The notes: a model not told the origin generated them from the letters alone. A DNA stretch of 64,000 nt from Pseudomonas chlororaphis (GCA_001023535.1 CP011020.1:1395001-1459000); one strand, 5' to 3'; positions 21,256 to 31,899 are shown, counted from the stretch's first letter. Program-made: numbers and translations.

Positions 21256-22938
21256 ATGCGCGACAAGCCGGCAAAGGATTCCATGCCCGCCCCTGCCAGC
21301 TTCATCAACGCCCAGAGCGCGGTCACCGGCTTGCGTGGCAGGGACTTGCTGTCCACCTTGCGCAGCGTGGCCGCCCACGGTCTGCGCAACCCGGTGCACA
21401 GCGCCCGGCATGCGTTGCGGCTGGGCGGCCAGCTGGGACGCGTGTTGCTGGGTGAAACCCTGCACGCCGCCAACCCCAACGACCCGCGCTTCGCCGATCC
21501 CACCTGGCAGCTCAATCCGTTCTATCGGCGCAGCCTGCAGGCGTACCTGAGCTGGCAAAAACAGGTCAAGAGCTGGATCGACGAGAGCACCATGGACCCG
21601 GATGACCAGGCTCGCGCCCACTTCGCCTTCGCCCTGCTCAACGACGCCGTGTCGCCGTCCAATACCTTGCTCAACCCGCTGGCGGTCAAGGAACTGTTCA
21701 ACTCCGGCGGCAGCAGCCTGGTCCGCGGGATCAGCCACCTGGTGGACGACCTGCTGCACAACGACGGTTTGCCACGGCAAAGCACGCCCCACGCCTTCGA
21801 GGTCGGCAAGACCCTGGCCACCACGCCCGGCTCGGTGGTGTTTCGCAACGACCTGCTGGAACTGATCCAGTACCGGCCCATGAGCGAAAAACAGTACGCC
21901 AAGCCGTTGCTGATCGTGCCGCCGCAGATCAACAAGTTCTACATCTTCGACCTGAGCCCCTCCAACAGCTTCGTCCAGTACGCCCTGAAGAACGGCTTGC
22001 AGGTGTTCATCATCAGTTGGCGCAACCCCGACGTCCGCCACCGGGAATGGGGGCTGTCCAGCTACGTCGAGGCCACGGAAGAAGCCATGAACGTCTGCCG
22101 GGCCATCACCGGCGCCCGCGAGGTCAACCTGATGGGTGCCTGCGCCGGCGGCATGACCATCGCCGCCCTGCAAGGCCACCTGCAAGCCAAGCGCCAGCTG
22201 CGCCGGGTCGCCAGTGCCACCTACCTGGTGAGCCTGCTGGATAGCCAGATGGACAGCCCGGCCGCGCTGTTCATCGACGAGCAAACCCTCGAAGCCGCGA
22301 AGCGCCGCTCCTACCAGAGGGGCATCCTCGACGGTCGTGACATGGCCCGGGTGTTCGCCTGGATGCGCCCCAACGACCTGATCTGGAGCTATTTCATCAA
22401 CAACTACCTGCTGGGCAAGGAGCCGCCGGCGTTCGACATCCTCTACTGGAACAACGACCACACCCGGCTGCCGGCGGCCTACCACGGCGACCTGCTGGAC
22501 TTCTTCAAGCACAACCCGCTGACCCATCCCGGCGGCCTGGAGGTGTGCGGCACGCCCATCGACCTGCAGAAAGTGACGGTGGACAGCTTCAGCGTCGGCG
22601 GAATAAACGACCACATCACGCCATGGGATGCGGTGTACCGCTCGACCCTGCTGCTGGGGGGCGACCGACGCTTCGTGCTGTCCAACAGCGGCCACGTCCA
22701 GAGCATCCTCAACCCACCGGGTAACCCCAAGGCCAACTACATCGAGAGCCCGAAACTGAGCAGCGATCCCCGGGCCTGGTACTACGACGCCCAGCACGTC
22801 GAAGGCAGCTGGTGGACGCAATGGCTGGGCTGGATCCAGGAACGCTCCGGCGCCCAGCGCGAAACCCTGATGACCCTGGGCAACGCGAACTATCCGCCCC
22901 TGGAGGCGGCCCCCGGTACCTATGTCCGCGTGCGCTGA
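21256..22938 (+). CDS. phaC2: Class II PHA synthase 2
   Basis: This is the paralogue of phaC1 (560 aa), sharing long blocks such as VPPQINKFY and FAWMRPNDLIW. The active-site box is GACAGG with C296; NDHITPW and SNSGHVQSILNPPG supply the Asp and His. Start is the ATG at 21256, with GAAGGAG a short way upstream. The paralogues may differ in substrate range; the sequence alone does not show how. Confidence 0.96.
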   Translation: MRDKPAKDSMPAPASFINAQSAVTGLRGRDLLSTLRSVAAHGLRNPVHSARHALRLGGQLGRVLLGETLHAANPNDPRFADPTWQLNPFYRRSLQAYLSWQKQVKSWIDESTMDPDDQARAHFAFALLNDAVSPSNTLLNPLAVKELFNSGGSSLVRGISHLVDDLLHNDGLPRQSTPHAFEVGKTLATTPGSVVFRNDLLELIQYRPMSEKQYAKPLLIVPPQINKFYIFDLSPSNSFVQYALKNGLQVFIISWRNPDVRHREWGLSSYVEATEEAMNVCRAITGAREVNLMGACAGGMTIAALQGHLQAKRQLRRVASATYLVSLLDSQMDSPAALFIDEQTLEAAKRRSYQRGILDGRDMARVFAWMRPNDLIWSYFINNYLLGKEPPAFDILYWNNDHTRLPAAYHGDLLDFFKHNPLTHPGGLEVCGTPIDLQKVTVDSFSVGGINDHITPWDAVYRSTLLLGGDRRFVLSNSGHVQSILNPPGNPKANYIESPKLSSDPRAWYYDAQHVEGSWWTQWLGWIQERSGAQRETLMTLGNANYPPLEAAPGTYVRVR

Positions 22939-22998
22939 GGCCCCAACGCCACGGCCGACCAATGGCCGTGGCACGACTTGATCAATTAAGAAGACCGG

Positions 22999-23619
22999 AT
23001 GAAAACCCGCGACCGCATCCTTGAATGCGCCCTGCAATTGTTCAACGAAAAGGGCGAGCCGAACGTTTCCACCCTGGAAGTGGCCAATGAAATGGGCATC
23101 AGCCCCGGCAACCTCTACTACCACTTCCACGGCAAGGAGCCACTGGTCCTCGGCCTGTTCGAGCGATTCCAGGGTGAACTGGCGCCGCTGCTGGACCCAC
23201 CGGCACAAGTGCGGTTGGCACCGGAGGACTACTGGCTGTTCCTGCACCTGATCGTCGAGCGCCTGGCCCAGTACCGGTTCCTGTTCCAGGACCTGTCGAA
23301 CCTGGCCGGGCGCCTGCCGAAACTGGCCAAGGGCATCCGCCAGTTGCTCAACGCCCTCAAGCGCACCCTCGCGTCGCTGCTGGCGCAACTGAAGGCCCAG
23401 GGACTGCTGGTCAGCGATACCCAGGCCCTGGGGCAACTGGTGGAGCAGATCACCATGACCTTGCTGTTCTCGCTGGATTACCAACGCATTCTCGCTCGCG
23501 AGGGCGAGGTCCGGCTGGTGGTCTACCAGATCATGATGCTGGTGGCGGCGCACTTGCTGCCGCAGGTGAAAGCCGCCACCGAACAGTTGGCGCTCCAATA
23601 CCTGGAAGACCACGATTAG
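22999..23619 (+). CDS. phaD: TetR-family regulator of PHA genes PhaD
   Basis: The 206-residue protein has an N-terminal TetR helix-turn-helix (about 1-50, with VANEMGISPGNLYYHFHGKE) and an all-helical effector domain. In P. putida PhaD activates phaC1 and phaI transcription and is thought to sense a fatty-acid-derived ligand; here this is inferred from homology and position. It follows phaC2 by 60 bases and converges on phaF. Confidence 0.93.
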   Translation: MKTRDRILECALQLFNEKGEPNVSTLEVANEMGISPGNLYYHFHGKEPLVLGLFERFQGELAPLLDPPAQVRLAPEDYWLFLHLIVERLAQYRFLFQDLSNLAGRLPKLAKGIRQLLNALKRTLASLLAQLKAQGLLVSDTQALGQLVEQITMTLLFSLDYQRILAREGEVRLVVYQIMMLVAAHLLPQVKAATEQLALQYLEDHD

Positions 23620-23623
23620 CAAC

Positions 23624-23714
23624 CTGTGGGAGCGGGCTTGCTCGCGAATGCGGTGCGGCATTCAGCATCGATGCTGGCTGATCCATCGAATTCGCGGGCA
23701 AGCCCGCTCCCACA
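23624..23714. repeat. REP doublet (inverted pair)
   Basis: CTGTGGGAGCGGGCTTGCTC is mirrored by GGGCAAGCCCGCTCCCACAT. It sits between the convergent phaD and phaF genes, just before their terminator. Confidence 0.85.
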
Positions 23715-23737
23715 TTGGATGGGTGGCAACGCAAACA

Positions 23738-23769
23738 AAAACGCCCGACCTTCACAGGCCGGGCGTTTT
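23738..23769. terminator. Bidirectional terminator between phaD and phaF
   Basis: AAAACGCCCG and CGGGCGTTTT flank a short loop, with A-run and T-run on the two sides. It serves the convergent phaC1ZC2D and phaIF transcripts. Confidence 0.9.
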
Positions 23770-23784
23770 GATTTGCCCTGTAAA

Positions 23785-24690
23785 TCAGGACTGACTGGTA
23801 GGCGTCGTTGGAGCCGGCGCTGGCGTCGGGTTGGCCACCGGAGCCGGTGCCGAGGCGGAGTTCGCCGTGCTCGCCACAGGGGCTGGCTTGGCGGCCGCCG
23901 TCGGTGCCTTGGGGGCTGCGGCTTTTGGTGCGGCTGGTTTTTTCACGGCAGGTTTCTTCGCCGCCGCGGGTTTGGTCGCAGGCTTGGCGGCCGGCTTCGC
24001 GGCTGTCTTGGTGGCAGCAGGTTTGGCCGCTGCGGTTTTCGCCGCCGGCTTGGCCGCTGGCTTGGCTGGAGCCTTTGCCGCGGTGGTCTTGGCCGCTACC
24101 GGTTTAGCCGCAGCCTTGGCAGCAGGCTTGGCCGCCGCGGTTTTCGCCGCTGGTTTGGCCGCCGGCTTGGCAGCGGTTTTGGCCGCGGCCTTGACCAGAG
24201 GCTTGGCCGCTGTCTTGCTGGCCGGCTTGGCCGCAGCAGTCTTGCTCGCCGCAGGCTTGGCTGCCACCGGGGTCACCTTGGCACCGGTGAGTTTTTCGAT
24301 CTGCTTGGTCAGGGTGTCGACCTTGCTGTGCAACGCCTTCACTTCATTGCGGCTTGGTACACCCAGACGGGAGATCGCGCTGTTCAGGCGCTTGTCGAAA
24401 GCCCCTTCCAGTTCGTCCCACTTGCCCAGTGCCCGATCCTTCACGCCGCCGATGCGCGACTTGGCGGACTCGGCAGAGCCCTTGGCGGCATCGACCTGCT
24501 TGCTGACCGCCGTCTTGGTGAGTTTTTCGGCCTTCTCGCCGTCCTTTACCAGGGACTCGAAGAGTTTGCTGCCGTCAGAGTCGATCTTCGAGTACACGCC
24601 TAAACCAGCCAGCCAGATTTTGCGGGAGTACTTTTCAATCGTCCCGGCCCACGAGCTGCCTTCTTTTTCTGTGCTTTTTTTACCAGCCAT
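23785..24690 (-). CDS. phaF: PHA granule protein PhaF (phasin with histone-like tail)
   Basis: PhaF coats PHA granules with its phasin half and binds the nucleoid with its tail, helping share granules at division. I start at the ATG at 24690 (MAGKKSTEKEG, 301 aa) with GGAGAA upstream; an in-frame start at 24720 lies within phaI. The phasin domain (about 10-120) contains YSRKIWLAGLGVYSK and a C-terminal coiled coil. Residues about 140-265 are AAKPAA/KTAA repeats like histone H1, followed by a Pro/Ala end. Confidence 0.95.
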   Translation of the reverse strand: MAGKKSTEKEGSSWAGTIEKYSRKIWLAGLGVYSKIDSDGSKLFESLVKDGEKAEKLTKTAVSKQVDAAKGSAESAKSRIGGVKDRALGKWDELEGAFDKRLNSAISRLGVPSRNEVKALHSKVDTLTKQIEKLTGAKVTPVAAKPAASKTAAAKPASKTAAKPLVKAAAKTAAKPAAKPAAKTAAAKPAAKAAAKPVAAKTTAAKAPAKPAAKPAAKTAAAKPAATKTAAKPAAKPATKPAAAKKPAVKKPAAPKAAAPKAPTAAAKPAPVASTANSASAPAPVANPTPAPAPTTPTSQS

Positions 24691-24700
24691 CCCGTTCTCC

Positions 24701-25123
24701 TTAATGTTTACGCGCAACACGCTCGAGCAATGCCGTCAGCTCATCGAGCTTGACAGAGAGTGCCTCAACGTCATGTTTAGACGGAATGCCGATACGATTC
24801 AAGGCACTTGCAACACGAGCATCAAATACCTTTTCTACTTTATCGAGCTGAACTTCAACCCTGGCCTTGAACGTATTAACGTCGGACTTGACTTCCATCA
24901 ACTCACTGTTGGCGGCTTCAAGTTTTCCGGCAACGCTCTTTTTGCCTTTGGTTTCAACAACTTCGCCAGCCTTGATCAATTCCTGGAAGTATTCGCTGCC
25001 TTCCTGTCCAACCTTCGCGTAGGCGCCCAGGCCAGCCAGCCAGATCTTGCGCGCGTACGTTTTCACGTCGCTTAGCGTGGAAGATTCAACGTCGGTTTTT
25101 TTCTTCAGGACAACTTTGGCCAT
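24701..25123 (-). CDS. phaI: PHA granule-associated phasin PhaI
   Basis: This 140-residue phasin is homologous to the N-terminal half of PhaF: YARKIWLAGLGAYAKVGQEGSEYF (about 23-46 in segments), then a helix with heptad-like spacing. I start at the ATG at 25123 (MAKVVLKKK), with GAGGTG upstream; an in-frame start at 25183 is less likely. It is the first gene of phaI-phaF, with a 10-base gap to phaF, and is divergent from nothing nearby: the upstream region holds a REP doublet. Confidence 0.95.
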   Translation of the reverse strand: MAKVVLKKKTDVESSTLSDVKTYARKIWLAGLGAYAKVGQEGSEYFQELIKAGEVVETKGKKSVAGKLEAANSELMEVKSDVNTFKARVEVQLDKVEKVFDARVASALNRIGIPSKHDVEALSVKLDELTALLERVARKH

Positions 25124-25251
25124 GGTGCACCTCACTCGCAGATGGGTTTGAGGAACTGCCCGCACACGGACGGGCTCAGGCACAAAGTAGTGACAATAAT
25201 TAGAAAGGGCACCCTAACAACTGACACAGAGTGGGCGATGATTGACCACGG

Positions 25252-25341
25252 GTGGGAGCGGGCTTGCTCGCGAATGCGGTGGATCAGTCAACATCAATAC
25301 TGAATGTCATACCGCATTCGCGAGCAAGCCCGCTCCCACAG
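25252..25341. repeat. REP doublet (inverted pair)
   Basis: GTGGGAGCGGGCTTGCTCGC is mirrored by GCGAGCAAGCCCGCTCCCAC. It lies between the phaI promoter region and the end of the PHA-system gene at 25384. Confidence 0.85.
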
Positions 25342-25383
25342 CGTTTGGTGGTGAACTTGAGGCGGTATCCTCCTTGCGATCAA

Positions 25384-25659
25384 TCAGGCCAACGCTTTAT
25401 CCAGCGCCTTTTCAATCTCAGTCTTGATCGTCCCGCTCATCGCCGACATCAACATGCCCAGTTCCACGTCGATACGGATCGAGTCCTCACCGACCAGCAC
25501 TTCGCCCTTGACCCCGGAGCGCTTGAGTTTGAGCGTGTCACCGACCCATTGCGGCTCCAGGCCGTAGCTCTCGGACAACTTCTGCGCCAACTTGTCGGCC
25601 TTGGCACGGGCCGCTTCCTTGCCCAGGTCATGGGCACGTTCAACAGTAATACGGGCCAT
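25384..25659 (-). CDS. Small PHA-system family protein
   Basis: This 91-residue protein matches the small polyhydroxyalkanoic acid system family found next to phaIF in pseudomonads. It starts [13 protein letters not shown], has a basic amphipathic helix (about 12-28), then a beta-rich core ([21 protein letters not shown]), and ends in an amphipathic helix. Biochemical role is unknown; the context suggests granule-related work. GGAGTCACCC precedes the ATG. Confidence 0.8.
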   Translation of the reverse strand: MARITVERAHDLGKEAARAKADKLAQKLSESYGLEPQWVGDTLKLKRSGVKGEVLVGEDSIRIDVELGMLMSAMSGTIKTEIEKALDKALA

Positions 25660-25814
25660 CGGGTGACTCCTGTTTTATCGGGACTTGCCTGAACGTTTCA
25701 GACCCTGGCTGCGTCAAAACGTCCTGGCGGTGGCTCATCTTACCTTCAGCCTTGCCAAGACAAAGCCCTCCACCGGGATTAGAATGTCCCGCATTCTTTT
25801 TTGGTGACAGCGAT

Positions 25815-26585
25815 ATGACTGACCCGCGCAAAGGCAGCGATGCCGAACCCACCACTCACTTCGGCTTCAAGAACGTGCCGGAAAGCCAGAAGGCGGAAAA
25901 AGTCGCTGAGGTTTTCCACTCGGTGGCCGCCAAGTATGACTTGATGAACGACCTGCTCTCGGGCGGCATGCACCGCCTGTGGAAGCGCTTTGCGATCGAA
26001 CTGTCGGGCGTGCGCAGCGGCAACCGCGTGCTGGACATCGCGGGCGGCACCGGCGACCTGACGAAGAAGTTCTCTCATATCGTCGGGCCGACCGGCCAGG
26101 TGGTGCTCGCCGACATCAACGAATCCATGCTCAAGGTCGGCCGTGACCGCCTGCTGGACCTGGGGGTGGCCGGCAATGTCGAGTTCGTCCAGGCCGACGC
26201 CGAGAAGCTGCCATTCCCGGACAACCACTTCGACTGCGTGACCATCGCCTTCGGCCTGCGCAACGTCACCCACAAGGAAGACGCCCTGCGCTCGATGCTG
26301 CGGGTGCTCAAGCCCGGCGGACGCCTGCTGGTGCTGGAGTTCTCCAAGCCGACCAACGCGCTGATGTCCAAGGCCTACGACGCCTACTCGTTCGCCTTCA
26401 TGCCGCTGATGGGCAAGCTGATCACCAACGACTCGGAAAGCTATCGCTACCTGGCCGAATCGATCCGCATGCACCCCAACCAGGAAACCCTGAAGTCGAT
26501 GATGGTGGACGCCGGCTTCGACCGCGTGACCTACCACAACATGACGGCCGGCATCGTCGCCCTGCACCGCGGTATCAAGCCCTGA
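25815..26585 (+). CDS. ubiE: Ubiquinone/menaquinone C-methyltransferase UbiE
   Basis: This SAM-dependent methyltransferase acts in ubiquinone synthesis. The ATG at 25815 gives MTDPRKGSD (256 aa); the open frame before it is not conserved-looking. SAM motif I is [10 protein letters not shown] (about 75); [10 protein letters not shown] and [15 protein letters not shown] are motifs II-III. The stop overlaps the ubiJ ATG (TGATG), so translation is coupled. Confidence 0.97.
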   Translation: MTDPRKGSDAEPTTHFGFKNVPESQKAEKVAEVFHSVAAKYDLMNDLLSGGMHRLWKRFAIELSGVRSGNRVLDIAGGTGDLTKKFSHIVGPTGQVVLADINESMLKVGRDRLLDLGVAGNVEFVQADAEKLPFPDNHFDCVTIAFGLRNVTHKEDALRSMLRVLKPGGRLLVLEFSKPTNALMSKAYDAYSFAFMPLMGKLITNDSESYRYLAESIRMHPNQETLKSMMVDAGFDRVTYHNMTAGIVALHRGIKP

Positions 26586-27202
26586 TGCTGCTCACCGGCC
26601 TGCTCGCCAGCGTCGAACTCGGTATCAACCGCGTCCTGCGCCTGGACAGCACGGCGCTCGCGCGCCTGGCGCCCTTGAGCGGCAAGGTGATTGCCGTCGA
26701 CTGCCGCAGCCCGGCGCTGCAACTGTTCCTCCTGCCCAGCGACGAAGGCCTGATGCTCGCCGCACGCTGGGAAGCCGAGGCGGACTGTACGCTGCGGGCC
26801 CCGGCGTCGAGCCTGTTGAGCCTGGCCTTGAGCAAGGACAAGACCGCGGTCCTGCACCGCCCCGACGTCGAGCTCGACGGCGACAGCGGCGTGCTGCTGG
26901 AGCTGGCGGCGGTCCTCCAGGACCTGGAGCTGGACTGGGAGTATGAAGTGTCCCGATGGCTCGGCCCGGTGGCTACCCCACTGCTCGGCGGCCACCTGCG
27001 CAGCCGCGCCCGCTGGTACCGCCAGGGGTTCGCCAGCCTGGGACAGAACCTGAGCGAGTACCTGGCCGAGGAATCGCGTACGCTCGTCGGCCAACGCGAA
27101 GCCCAGGCCCGCTTTAATGAACTGGACCAGGTCAAGCTTGACCTGGAACGACTCGAGGCGCGTTTCGAGCGCCTTTCCCGATCCCTTGAAACCAAGCGAT
27201 AA
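26585..27202 (+). CDS. ubiJ: Ubiquinone biosynthesis accessory factor UbiJ
   Basis: UbiJ is a lipid-binding scaffold of the aerobic ubiquinone synthesis complex. The 205-residue protein has an SCP2-type domain in its N-terminal half (about 15-110), a central region with LGPVATPLLGGHLRS, and a C-terminal coiled coil (about 165-200). It overlaps ubiE and is 3 bases before ubiB, matching the conserved ubiE-ubiJ-ubiB order, which supports the call over a generic SCP2 protein. Confidence 0.93.
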   Translation: MLLTGLLASVELGINRVLRLDSTALARLAPLSGKVIAVDCRSPALQLFLLPSDEGLMLAARWEAEADCTLRAPASSLLSLALSKDKTAVLHRPDVELDGDSGVLLELAAVLQDLELDWEYEVSRWLGPVATPLLGGHLRSRARWYRQGFASLGQNLSEYLAEESRTLVGQREAQARFNELDQVKLDLERLEARFERLSRSLETKR

Positions 27203-27205
27203 CGC

Positions 27206-28810
27206 ATGAAGCTGCTTGCCGTCCGCCGTTTGTTGCGCATCCAGCGCGTCGTGATTCGCTACCGCCTCGATGACCTGCTGTTCGCCCTGCCGTTGCCCTG
27301 GTTTCTCCTGGCGCTGCGCTTCGTGCTGCCGTGGCGCTGGCTGCCCCGGCGCACCCTGGACCTGAGTCGCGGCGCACGCCTGCGCCTGGCCTTGCAGGAC
27401 CTGGGGCCGATCTTCATCAAGTTCGGGCAGATCCTCTCGACCCGTCGCGACCTGTTGCCCGAAGACATCGCCGATGAGCTGATGCTGCTGCAAGACCGCG
27501 TGCCGCCGTTCGACTCCAAGGTGTCGGTGGCACTGATCGAAGGGCAGTTGGGCAAGAAAATCAGCGAAGTCTTCAGCCGCTTCGACGTCGAGCCCCTGGC
27601 CTCGGCCTCCGTGGCCCAGGTGCACGCCGCACAACTCAAGAGCGGCGAAGAAGTGGTGGTCAAGGTGATCCGCCCGGGCCTCAAGCCGATCATCGCCCAG
27701 GACCTGGCATGGCTGTTCATCCTCGCCCGCGCCGCCGAGCGGCTGTCGGCCGATGCACGCCTGCTGCACCCGGTGGACGTGGTCCAGGACTACGAGAAAA
27801 CCATCTACGACGAACTCGACCTGCTGCGCGAGGCGGCCAACGCCAGCCAGTTGCGCCGCAACTTCGAAGGCTCGCCACTGCTCTACGTGCCGCAAGTCTA
27901 CTGGGACTGGTGCCGGCCGAAAGTGCTGGTGATGGAGCGCATCTACGGCATTCAGGTCACCGACCTGGCGACCCTGGCCGACCAGCGCACCGACATGAAG
28001 ATGCTCGCCGAACGCGGCGTGGAAATTTTCTTCACCCAGGTGTTCCGCGACAGTTTCTTCCACGCCGACATGCACCCGGGCAACATCTTCGTCAGCACGG
28101 TGCAGCCGTGGAGCCCACAGTACATTGCCATCGACTGCGGCATCGTCGGCAGCCTCACCCCGGAAGACCAGGACTACCTGGCCCGCAACCTGTTCGCCTT
28201 CTTCAAGCGCGACTACCGCCGAGTGGCCCAGTTGCACATCGACTCTGGCTGGGTGCCGGCCGAGACCAAGCTCAACGAATTCGAAGCGGCGATCCGCACC
28301 GTGTGCGAACCGATCTTCGAAAAACCGTTAAAGGATATTTCTTTCGGCCAGGTGCTGATGCGCCTGTTCCAGACCGCACGCCGCTTCAACATGGAAGTCC
28401 AGCCGCAACTGGTGCTGCTGCAAAAGACCCTGCTGAACATCGAAGGCCTCGGTCGCCAGCTGTACCCGGACCTGGACCTGTGGAACACCGCCCAGCCCTT
28501 CCTCGAACGCTGGATGCGCGAGCGCGTCAGCCCGCGCACCTTGCTGGGCAACGTGCAGAGCCAGTTCGAGCAGATCCCGCACCTGGCCAACATGACCCGC
28601 GACCTGCTGGAACGTATGTCCCAGCCCCATGCCCAGGATCCGCCACCGCCCTGGCACAAGCGCAAGGACGACTGGTTCCTGCGCCTGCTCGGCGCGGCCC
28701 ACCTGGGCGGTGGCGCGGTGCTGGCCAGCGGCGGGCCGTTGAGCGAACTGGGCCACTGGCCGGCCGGTGTCATGGTAGTGGTGGGTCTGTATCTGGTCGT
28801 TCGCCGATAG
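27206..28810 (+). CDS. ubiB: Ubiquinone biosynthesis atypical kinase/ATPase UbiB
   Basis: UbiB belongs to the ADCK/Coq8 family of membrane-tethered atypical kinases needed for ubiquinone synthesis. The 534-residue protein has the family's KxGQ motif ([11 protein letters not shown]), the A-rich nucleotide loop in [11 protein letters not shown], catalytic-loop HADMHPGN, the DCG metal site (IAIDCGIVG), and two C-terminal transmembrane helices (about 495-534). It is third in ubiE-J-B. Confidence 0.96.
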   Translation: MKLLAVRRLLRIQRVVIRYRLDDLLFALPLPWFLLALRFVLPWRWLPRRTLDLSRGARLRLALQDLGPIFIKFGQILSTRRDLLPEDIADELMLLQDRVPPFDSKVSVALIEGQLGKKISEVFSRFDVEPLASASVAQVHAAQLKSGEEVVVKVIRPGLKPIIAQDLAWLFILARAAERLSADARLLHPVDVVQDYEKTIYDELDLLREAANASQLRRNFEGSPLLYVPQVYWDWCRPKVLVMERIYGIQVTDLATLADQRTDMKMLAERGVEIFFTQVFRDSFFHADMHPGNIFVSTVQPWSPQYIAIDCGIVGSLTPEDQDYLARNLFAFFKRDYRRVAQLHIDSGWVPAETKLNEFEAAIRTVCEPIFEKPLKDISFGQVLMRLFQTARRFNMEVQPQLVLLQKTLLNIEGLGRQLYPDLDLWNTAQPFLERWMRERVSPRTLLGNVQSQFEQIPHLANMTRDLLERMSQPHAQDPPPPWHKRKDDWFLRLLGAAHLGGGAVLASGGPLSELGHWPAGVMVVVGLYLVVRR

Positions 28811-28891
28811 CCAGCACCGGTTCGCACTGGCACACTGTTTCAACGCTGGGCCCGCCGACGCCAAGTGCGCGGCCCATTGTCGGAGTCGAAG

Positions 28892-29290
28892 ATGAAAAAC
28901 TGGCAGGACGAGATCAAGTGGGACGCTGACGGCCTGGTGCCGGCCATCGCCCAGGATCACAAGACCGGGCGCGTATTGATGATGGCCTGGATGAACCGCG
29001 AGGCACTGGCCCTGACCGCCGCCGAGAACCGCGCCATCTATTGGTCACGTTCGCGTGGCAAGCTGTGGCGCAAGGGTGAAGAGTCCGGACATGTCCAGCA
29101 CCTGCATGAGATGCGCCTGGACTGCGACGGCGACGTCATCATCCTGATGGTCGAACAGGTCGGCGAGATCGCCTGCCACACCGGCCGTCAAAGCTGCTTC
29201 TATCGCGTCTTCGAGAACGGCGACTGGAAAACCGTCGACCCGGTGCTCAAGGACCCGCATGCCATTTATTCAGGACATCCCCATGAGTGA
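28892..29290 (+). CDS. hisI: Phosphoribosyl-AMP cyclohydrolase
   Basis: The enzyme opens the adenine ring of PR-AMP, step three of histidine synthesis. The ATG at 28892 gives [10 protein letters not shown] (132 aa). The zinc and magnesium ligands are visible in RLDCDGDV and [10 protein letters not shown]. Enterobacteria fuse HisI and HisE; here they are separate genes that overlap by 8 bases. Confidence 0.96.
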   Translation: MKNWQDEIKWDADGLVPAIAQDHKTGRVLMMAWMNREALALTAAENRAIYWSRSRGKLWRKGEESGHVQHLHEMRLDCDGDVIILMVEQVGEIACHTGRQSCFYRVFENGDWKTVDPVLKDPHAIYSGHPHE

Positions 29291-29615
29291 CACCCTGACC
29301 CGCCTGGCCCAGGTGCTGGAAGAGCGCAAGGGCGCCGCGGCCGACAGCTCCTATGTCGCCAGCCTGTACCACAAGGGTTTGAACAAGATTCTGGAAAAAG
29401 TCGGCGAAGAGTCGGTCGAGACCATCATCGCCGCCAAGGACGCCGCCATCAGCGGTGACTGCAGCGACGTGATCTACGAGACCGCCGACCTGTGGTTCCA
29501 CAGCCTGGTCATGCTGGCCCAACTGGGGCAGCATCCACAGGCCGTACTGGATGAACTGGACCGTCGCTTCGGTCTGTCCGGGCATGTCGAGAAAGCCTCG
29601 CGTCCGTCCGCCTGA
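29283..29615 (+). CDS. hisE: Phosphoribosyl-ATP pyrophosphatase
   Basis: HisE removes pyrophosphate from PR-ATP, step two of histidine synthesis. The ATG at 29283 gives [12 protein letters not shown] (110 aa). It belongs to the all-alpha MazG-like fold, with the metal-binding pattern EKVGEESVE (about 36-44) and [13 protein letters not shown]. It overlaps hisI and leads into tatA. Confidence 0.95.
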   Translation: MSDTLTRLAQVLEERKGAAADSSYVASLYHKGLNKILEKVGEESVETIIAAKDAAISGDCSDVIYETADLWFHSLVMLAQLGQHPQAVLDELDRRFGLSGHVEKASRPSA

Positions 29616-29639
29616 TCAACTCTTGAGAGGAATAGCCAC

Positions 29640-29909
29640 ATGGGTATTTTTGACTGGAAACACTGGATCGTCATCCTGGTCGTCGTGGTGCTGGTGTTCG
29701 GCACCAAGAAACTGAAGAACCTCGGCACCGATGTCGGCGAGTCGATCAAGGGCTTTCGCAAGGCCATGAACGATGACGAAAAACCCGCCGACCCGAGCGC
29801 GGCACCGGCCCAACCTGTCCATCCCCAGGCGACCCAGCCTGTGAGTGCGCCGCACACCATCGACGTGCAGGCCCAGAAAGTCGAAGAGCCGACCCGCAAA
29901 GACTCGTGA
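29640..29909 (+). CDS. tatA: Twin-arginine translocase subunit TatA
   Basis: TatA forms the pore-like assembly that moves folded proteins across the inner membrane. The 89-residue protein has an N-terminal transmembrane helix (about 5-22), the [10 protein letters not shown] hinge, an amphipathic helix and a Pro/acidic tail. GAGAGGAA precedes the ATG. It is first of tatABC, following hisE. Confidence 0.96.
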   Translation: MGIFDWKHWIVILVVVVLVFGTKKLKNLGTDVGESIKGFRKAMNDDEKPADPSAAPAQPVHPQATQPVSAPHTIDVQAQKVEEPTRKDS

Positions 29910-29919
29910 GCACTGACTA

Positions 29920-30339
29920 ATGTTTGGGATCAGCTTCACTGAACTGCTGCTCGTCGGCCTCGTTGCCCTGCTGGTCCTGGGCCCCGAGCGCCTGCCGGGT
30001 GCTGCGCGCACCGCCGGTCTGTGGATCGGGCGCCTGAAGCGCAGCTTCAACGCGATCAAACAGGAAGTTGAACGTGAAATCGGTGCCGACGACATCCGTC
30101 GGCAACTGCACAACGAACACATCCTGTCCCTGGAGCAGGAAGCGCGCAAAATCCTCACGCCGACCCAGCAGGAGCCGACGCCGGTCGCCCCTGCGGTCGA
30201 GCCGACGATTGCCCCGCAAGCGCCGGCGACCGATGCGTTGCAGGCACCGGCCGAACCAGCCAAACCAGTGGAGCCGGCCCCGACGGCCACGCCCCCAGCC
30301 GCTCCCAACGACCCTACATTGCCGCCGCGAGCCCCATGA
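29920..30339 (+). CDS. tatB: Twin-arginine translocase subunit TatB
   Basis: TatB joins TatC to form the receptor for twin-arginine signal peptides. The 139-residue protein starts [13 protein letters not shown] and has the conserved LGPERLP hinge after a single transmembrane helix, then an amphipathic helix and a long Pro/Ala-rich tail (about 75-139). It overlaps tatC by 4 bases. Confidence 0.96.
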   Translation: MFGISFTELLLVGLVALLVLGPERLPGAARTAGLWIGRLKRSFNAIKQEVEREIGADDIRRQLHNEHILSLEQEARKILTPTQQEPTPVAPAVEPTIAPQAPATDALQAPAEPAKPVEPAPTATPPAAPNDPTLPPRAP

Positions 30340-31130
30340 GCAATATCCCAGAGCATGACCAGCCGATGCCGCTGGTATCGCACCTCACCGAGCTGCGCAC
30401 GCGCCTGCTGCGTTGCGTCGCGGCGGTCTTCATTATCTTTGCCGGGCTGTTCGCCTTCACCCAGCAGATCTACACCTTCGTCTCCACGCCGCTGCGCCAG
30501 TACCTGCCGGCCGGCGCGACGATGATCGCCACCGACGTGTCGTCACCGTTCCTGACGCCCCTGAAGCTGACGATGATGGTCTCGCTGTTCCTGGCGATCC
30601 CGGTGATCCTGCACCAGATCTGGGGCTTCATTGCGCCCGGCCTGTACAAGCACGAAAAACGCATCGCCGTGCCGCTGCTGGTGTCCAGCATCCTGCTGTT
30701 CTACACCGGCATGGCTTTCGCCTATTTCCTGGTGTTCCCGCTGATCTTCAAGTTCTTCGCCGCCGCCACCCCGGCAGGCGTGGAGATGATGACCGACATC
30801 ACCAGCTACCTGGATTTCGTCATGACGCTGTTCTTCGCCTTCGGCGTGGCGTTCGAAATCCCCGTGGCGGTGGTGCTGCTGGTGTGGATCGGCGTGGTCG
30901 ACGTCGAGTACCTGAAGAAGATCCGTCCGTACGTGATCATCGGCTGCTTCGTGGTCGGCATGATCCTGACCCCACCGGACATCTTCTCCCAGACCCTGCT
31001 GGCCGTGCCGATGTGGTTGCTGTTCGAGATCGGCGTGCTGTTCGGCGGCCTGGTGCGCAAGCGCAGCGAACACCCGGAAGACGAGACGGTTGACGACCAC
31101 AACGACCAACCGCCTGCGACCCAAGCGTGA
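30336..31130 (+). CDS. tatC: Twin-arginine translocase subunit TatC
   Basis: TatC is the polytopic core that recognises the RR motif. The 264-residue protein has an N-terminal [10 protein letters not shown] motif, six predicted transmembrane helices and the conserved FGVAFEIPV segment near helix 4. Its stop shares GTGA with the start of rsmE. Confidence 0.97.
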   Translation: MSNIPEHDQPMPLVSHLTELRTRLLRCVAAVFIIFAGLFAFTQQIYTFVSTPLRQYLPAGATMIATDVSSPFLTPLKLTMMVSLFLAIPVILHQIWGFIAPGLYKHEKRIAVPLLVSSILLFYTGMAFAYFLVFPLIFKFFAAATPAGVEMMTDITSYLDFVMTLFFAFGVAFEIPVAVVLLVWIGVVDVEYLKKIRPYVIIGCFVVGMILTPPDIFSQTLLAVPMWLLFEIGVLFGGLVRKRSEHPEDETVDDHNDQPPATQA

Positions 31131-31834
31131 ACCTGTTGCTGCTCGAAGAGGCCGACTTCATCGGGCCGGACCGGGTGATCCTGGGCGATCGCCGGCTGAC
31201 CCATATGCAGGAAGTCCACCGCAGCGCCGTCGGCGACAGCCTGCGGGTCGGGCGCCTCGGCGGCTTGATGGGCACGGCTCAGGTACTGCGCCTGGAAGCC
31301 CGCGAGGCCGAGCTGCAGGTGAGCCTCGACCAGCCGCCACCGGCCAAGCTGCCGTTGACGCTGGTGCTGGCCCTGCCTCGCCCCAAGATGCTCCGGCGGG
31401 TGTTCCAGACCGTCGCCACCATGGGCGTACCGCGAGTGGTGCTGGTCAACAGCTACCGGGTGGAGAAGAGCTTCTGGCAAACGCCGTTCCTCGAGCCCGA
31501 AGCCATTCGCGAGCAATTGATCCTCGGCCTGGAGCAGGCCCGGGACAGCGTGCTGCCCGAGATCATCATCGAAAAACGCTTCAAGCCCTTCGTCGAAGAC
31601 CGCCTGCCGGCCATCACCCAAGGCACCCTGGGCCTGGTGGGCCACCCGGGCAACCATCCGCCCTGCCCTCGGGCGCTGACGGAGGCGGTGACACTGGCCA
31701 TCGGCCCGGAGGGTGGCTGGATCCCCTACGAGATCGACCTGCTGGCCAAGGCCGGCCTGCAGCCGGTGCAGCTGGGCGAACGGATCCTGCGGGTCGAGAC
31801 CGCCGTCACGGCGCTGCTTGCTCGGCTGTTCTGA
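31127..31834 (+). CDS. rsmE: 16S rRNA m3U1498 methyltransferase
   Basis: RsmE methylates U1498 of 16S rRNA. The 235-residue protein has an N-terminal PUA-like domain and a C-terminal SPOUT knot with IGPEGGW and [11 protein letters not shown]. The start is a GTG overlapping the tatC stop, so it is coupled to tatABC. No terminator is visible between it and the next gene's promoter. Confidence 0.95.
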   Translation: MNLLLLEEADFIGPDRVILGDRRLTHMQEVHRSAVGDSLRVGRLGGLMGTAQVLRLEAREAELQVSLDQPPPAKLPLTLVLALPRPKMLRRVFQTVATMGVPRVVLVNSYRVEKSFWQTPFLEPEAIREQLILGLEQARDSVLPEIIIEKRFKPFVEDRLPAITQGTLGLVGHPGNHPPCPRALTEAVTLAIGPEGGWIPYEIDLLAKAGLQPVQLGERILRVETAVTALLARLF

Positions 31835-31899
31835 TCCTCGCCGGCTGATCGACGCCCCTCGCCACACCGCCCACGGGCGCATGATCTTCAGTTCATCCC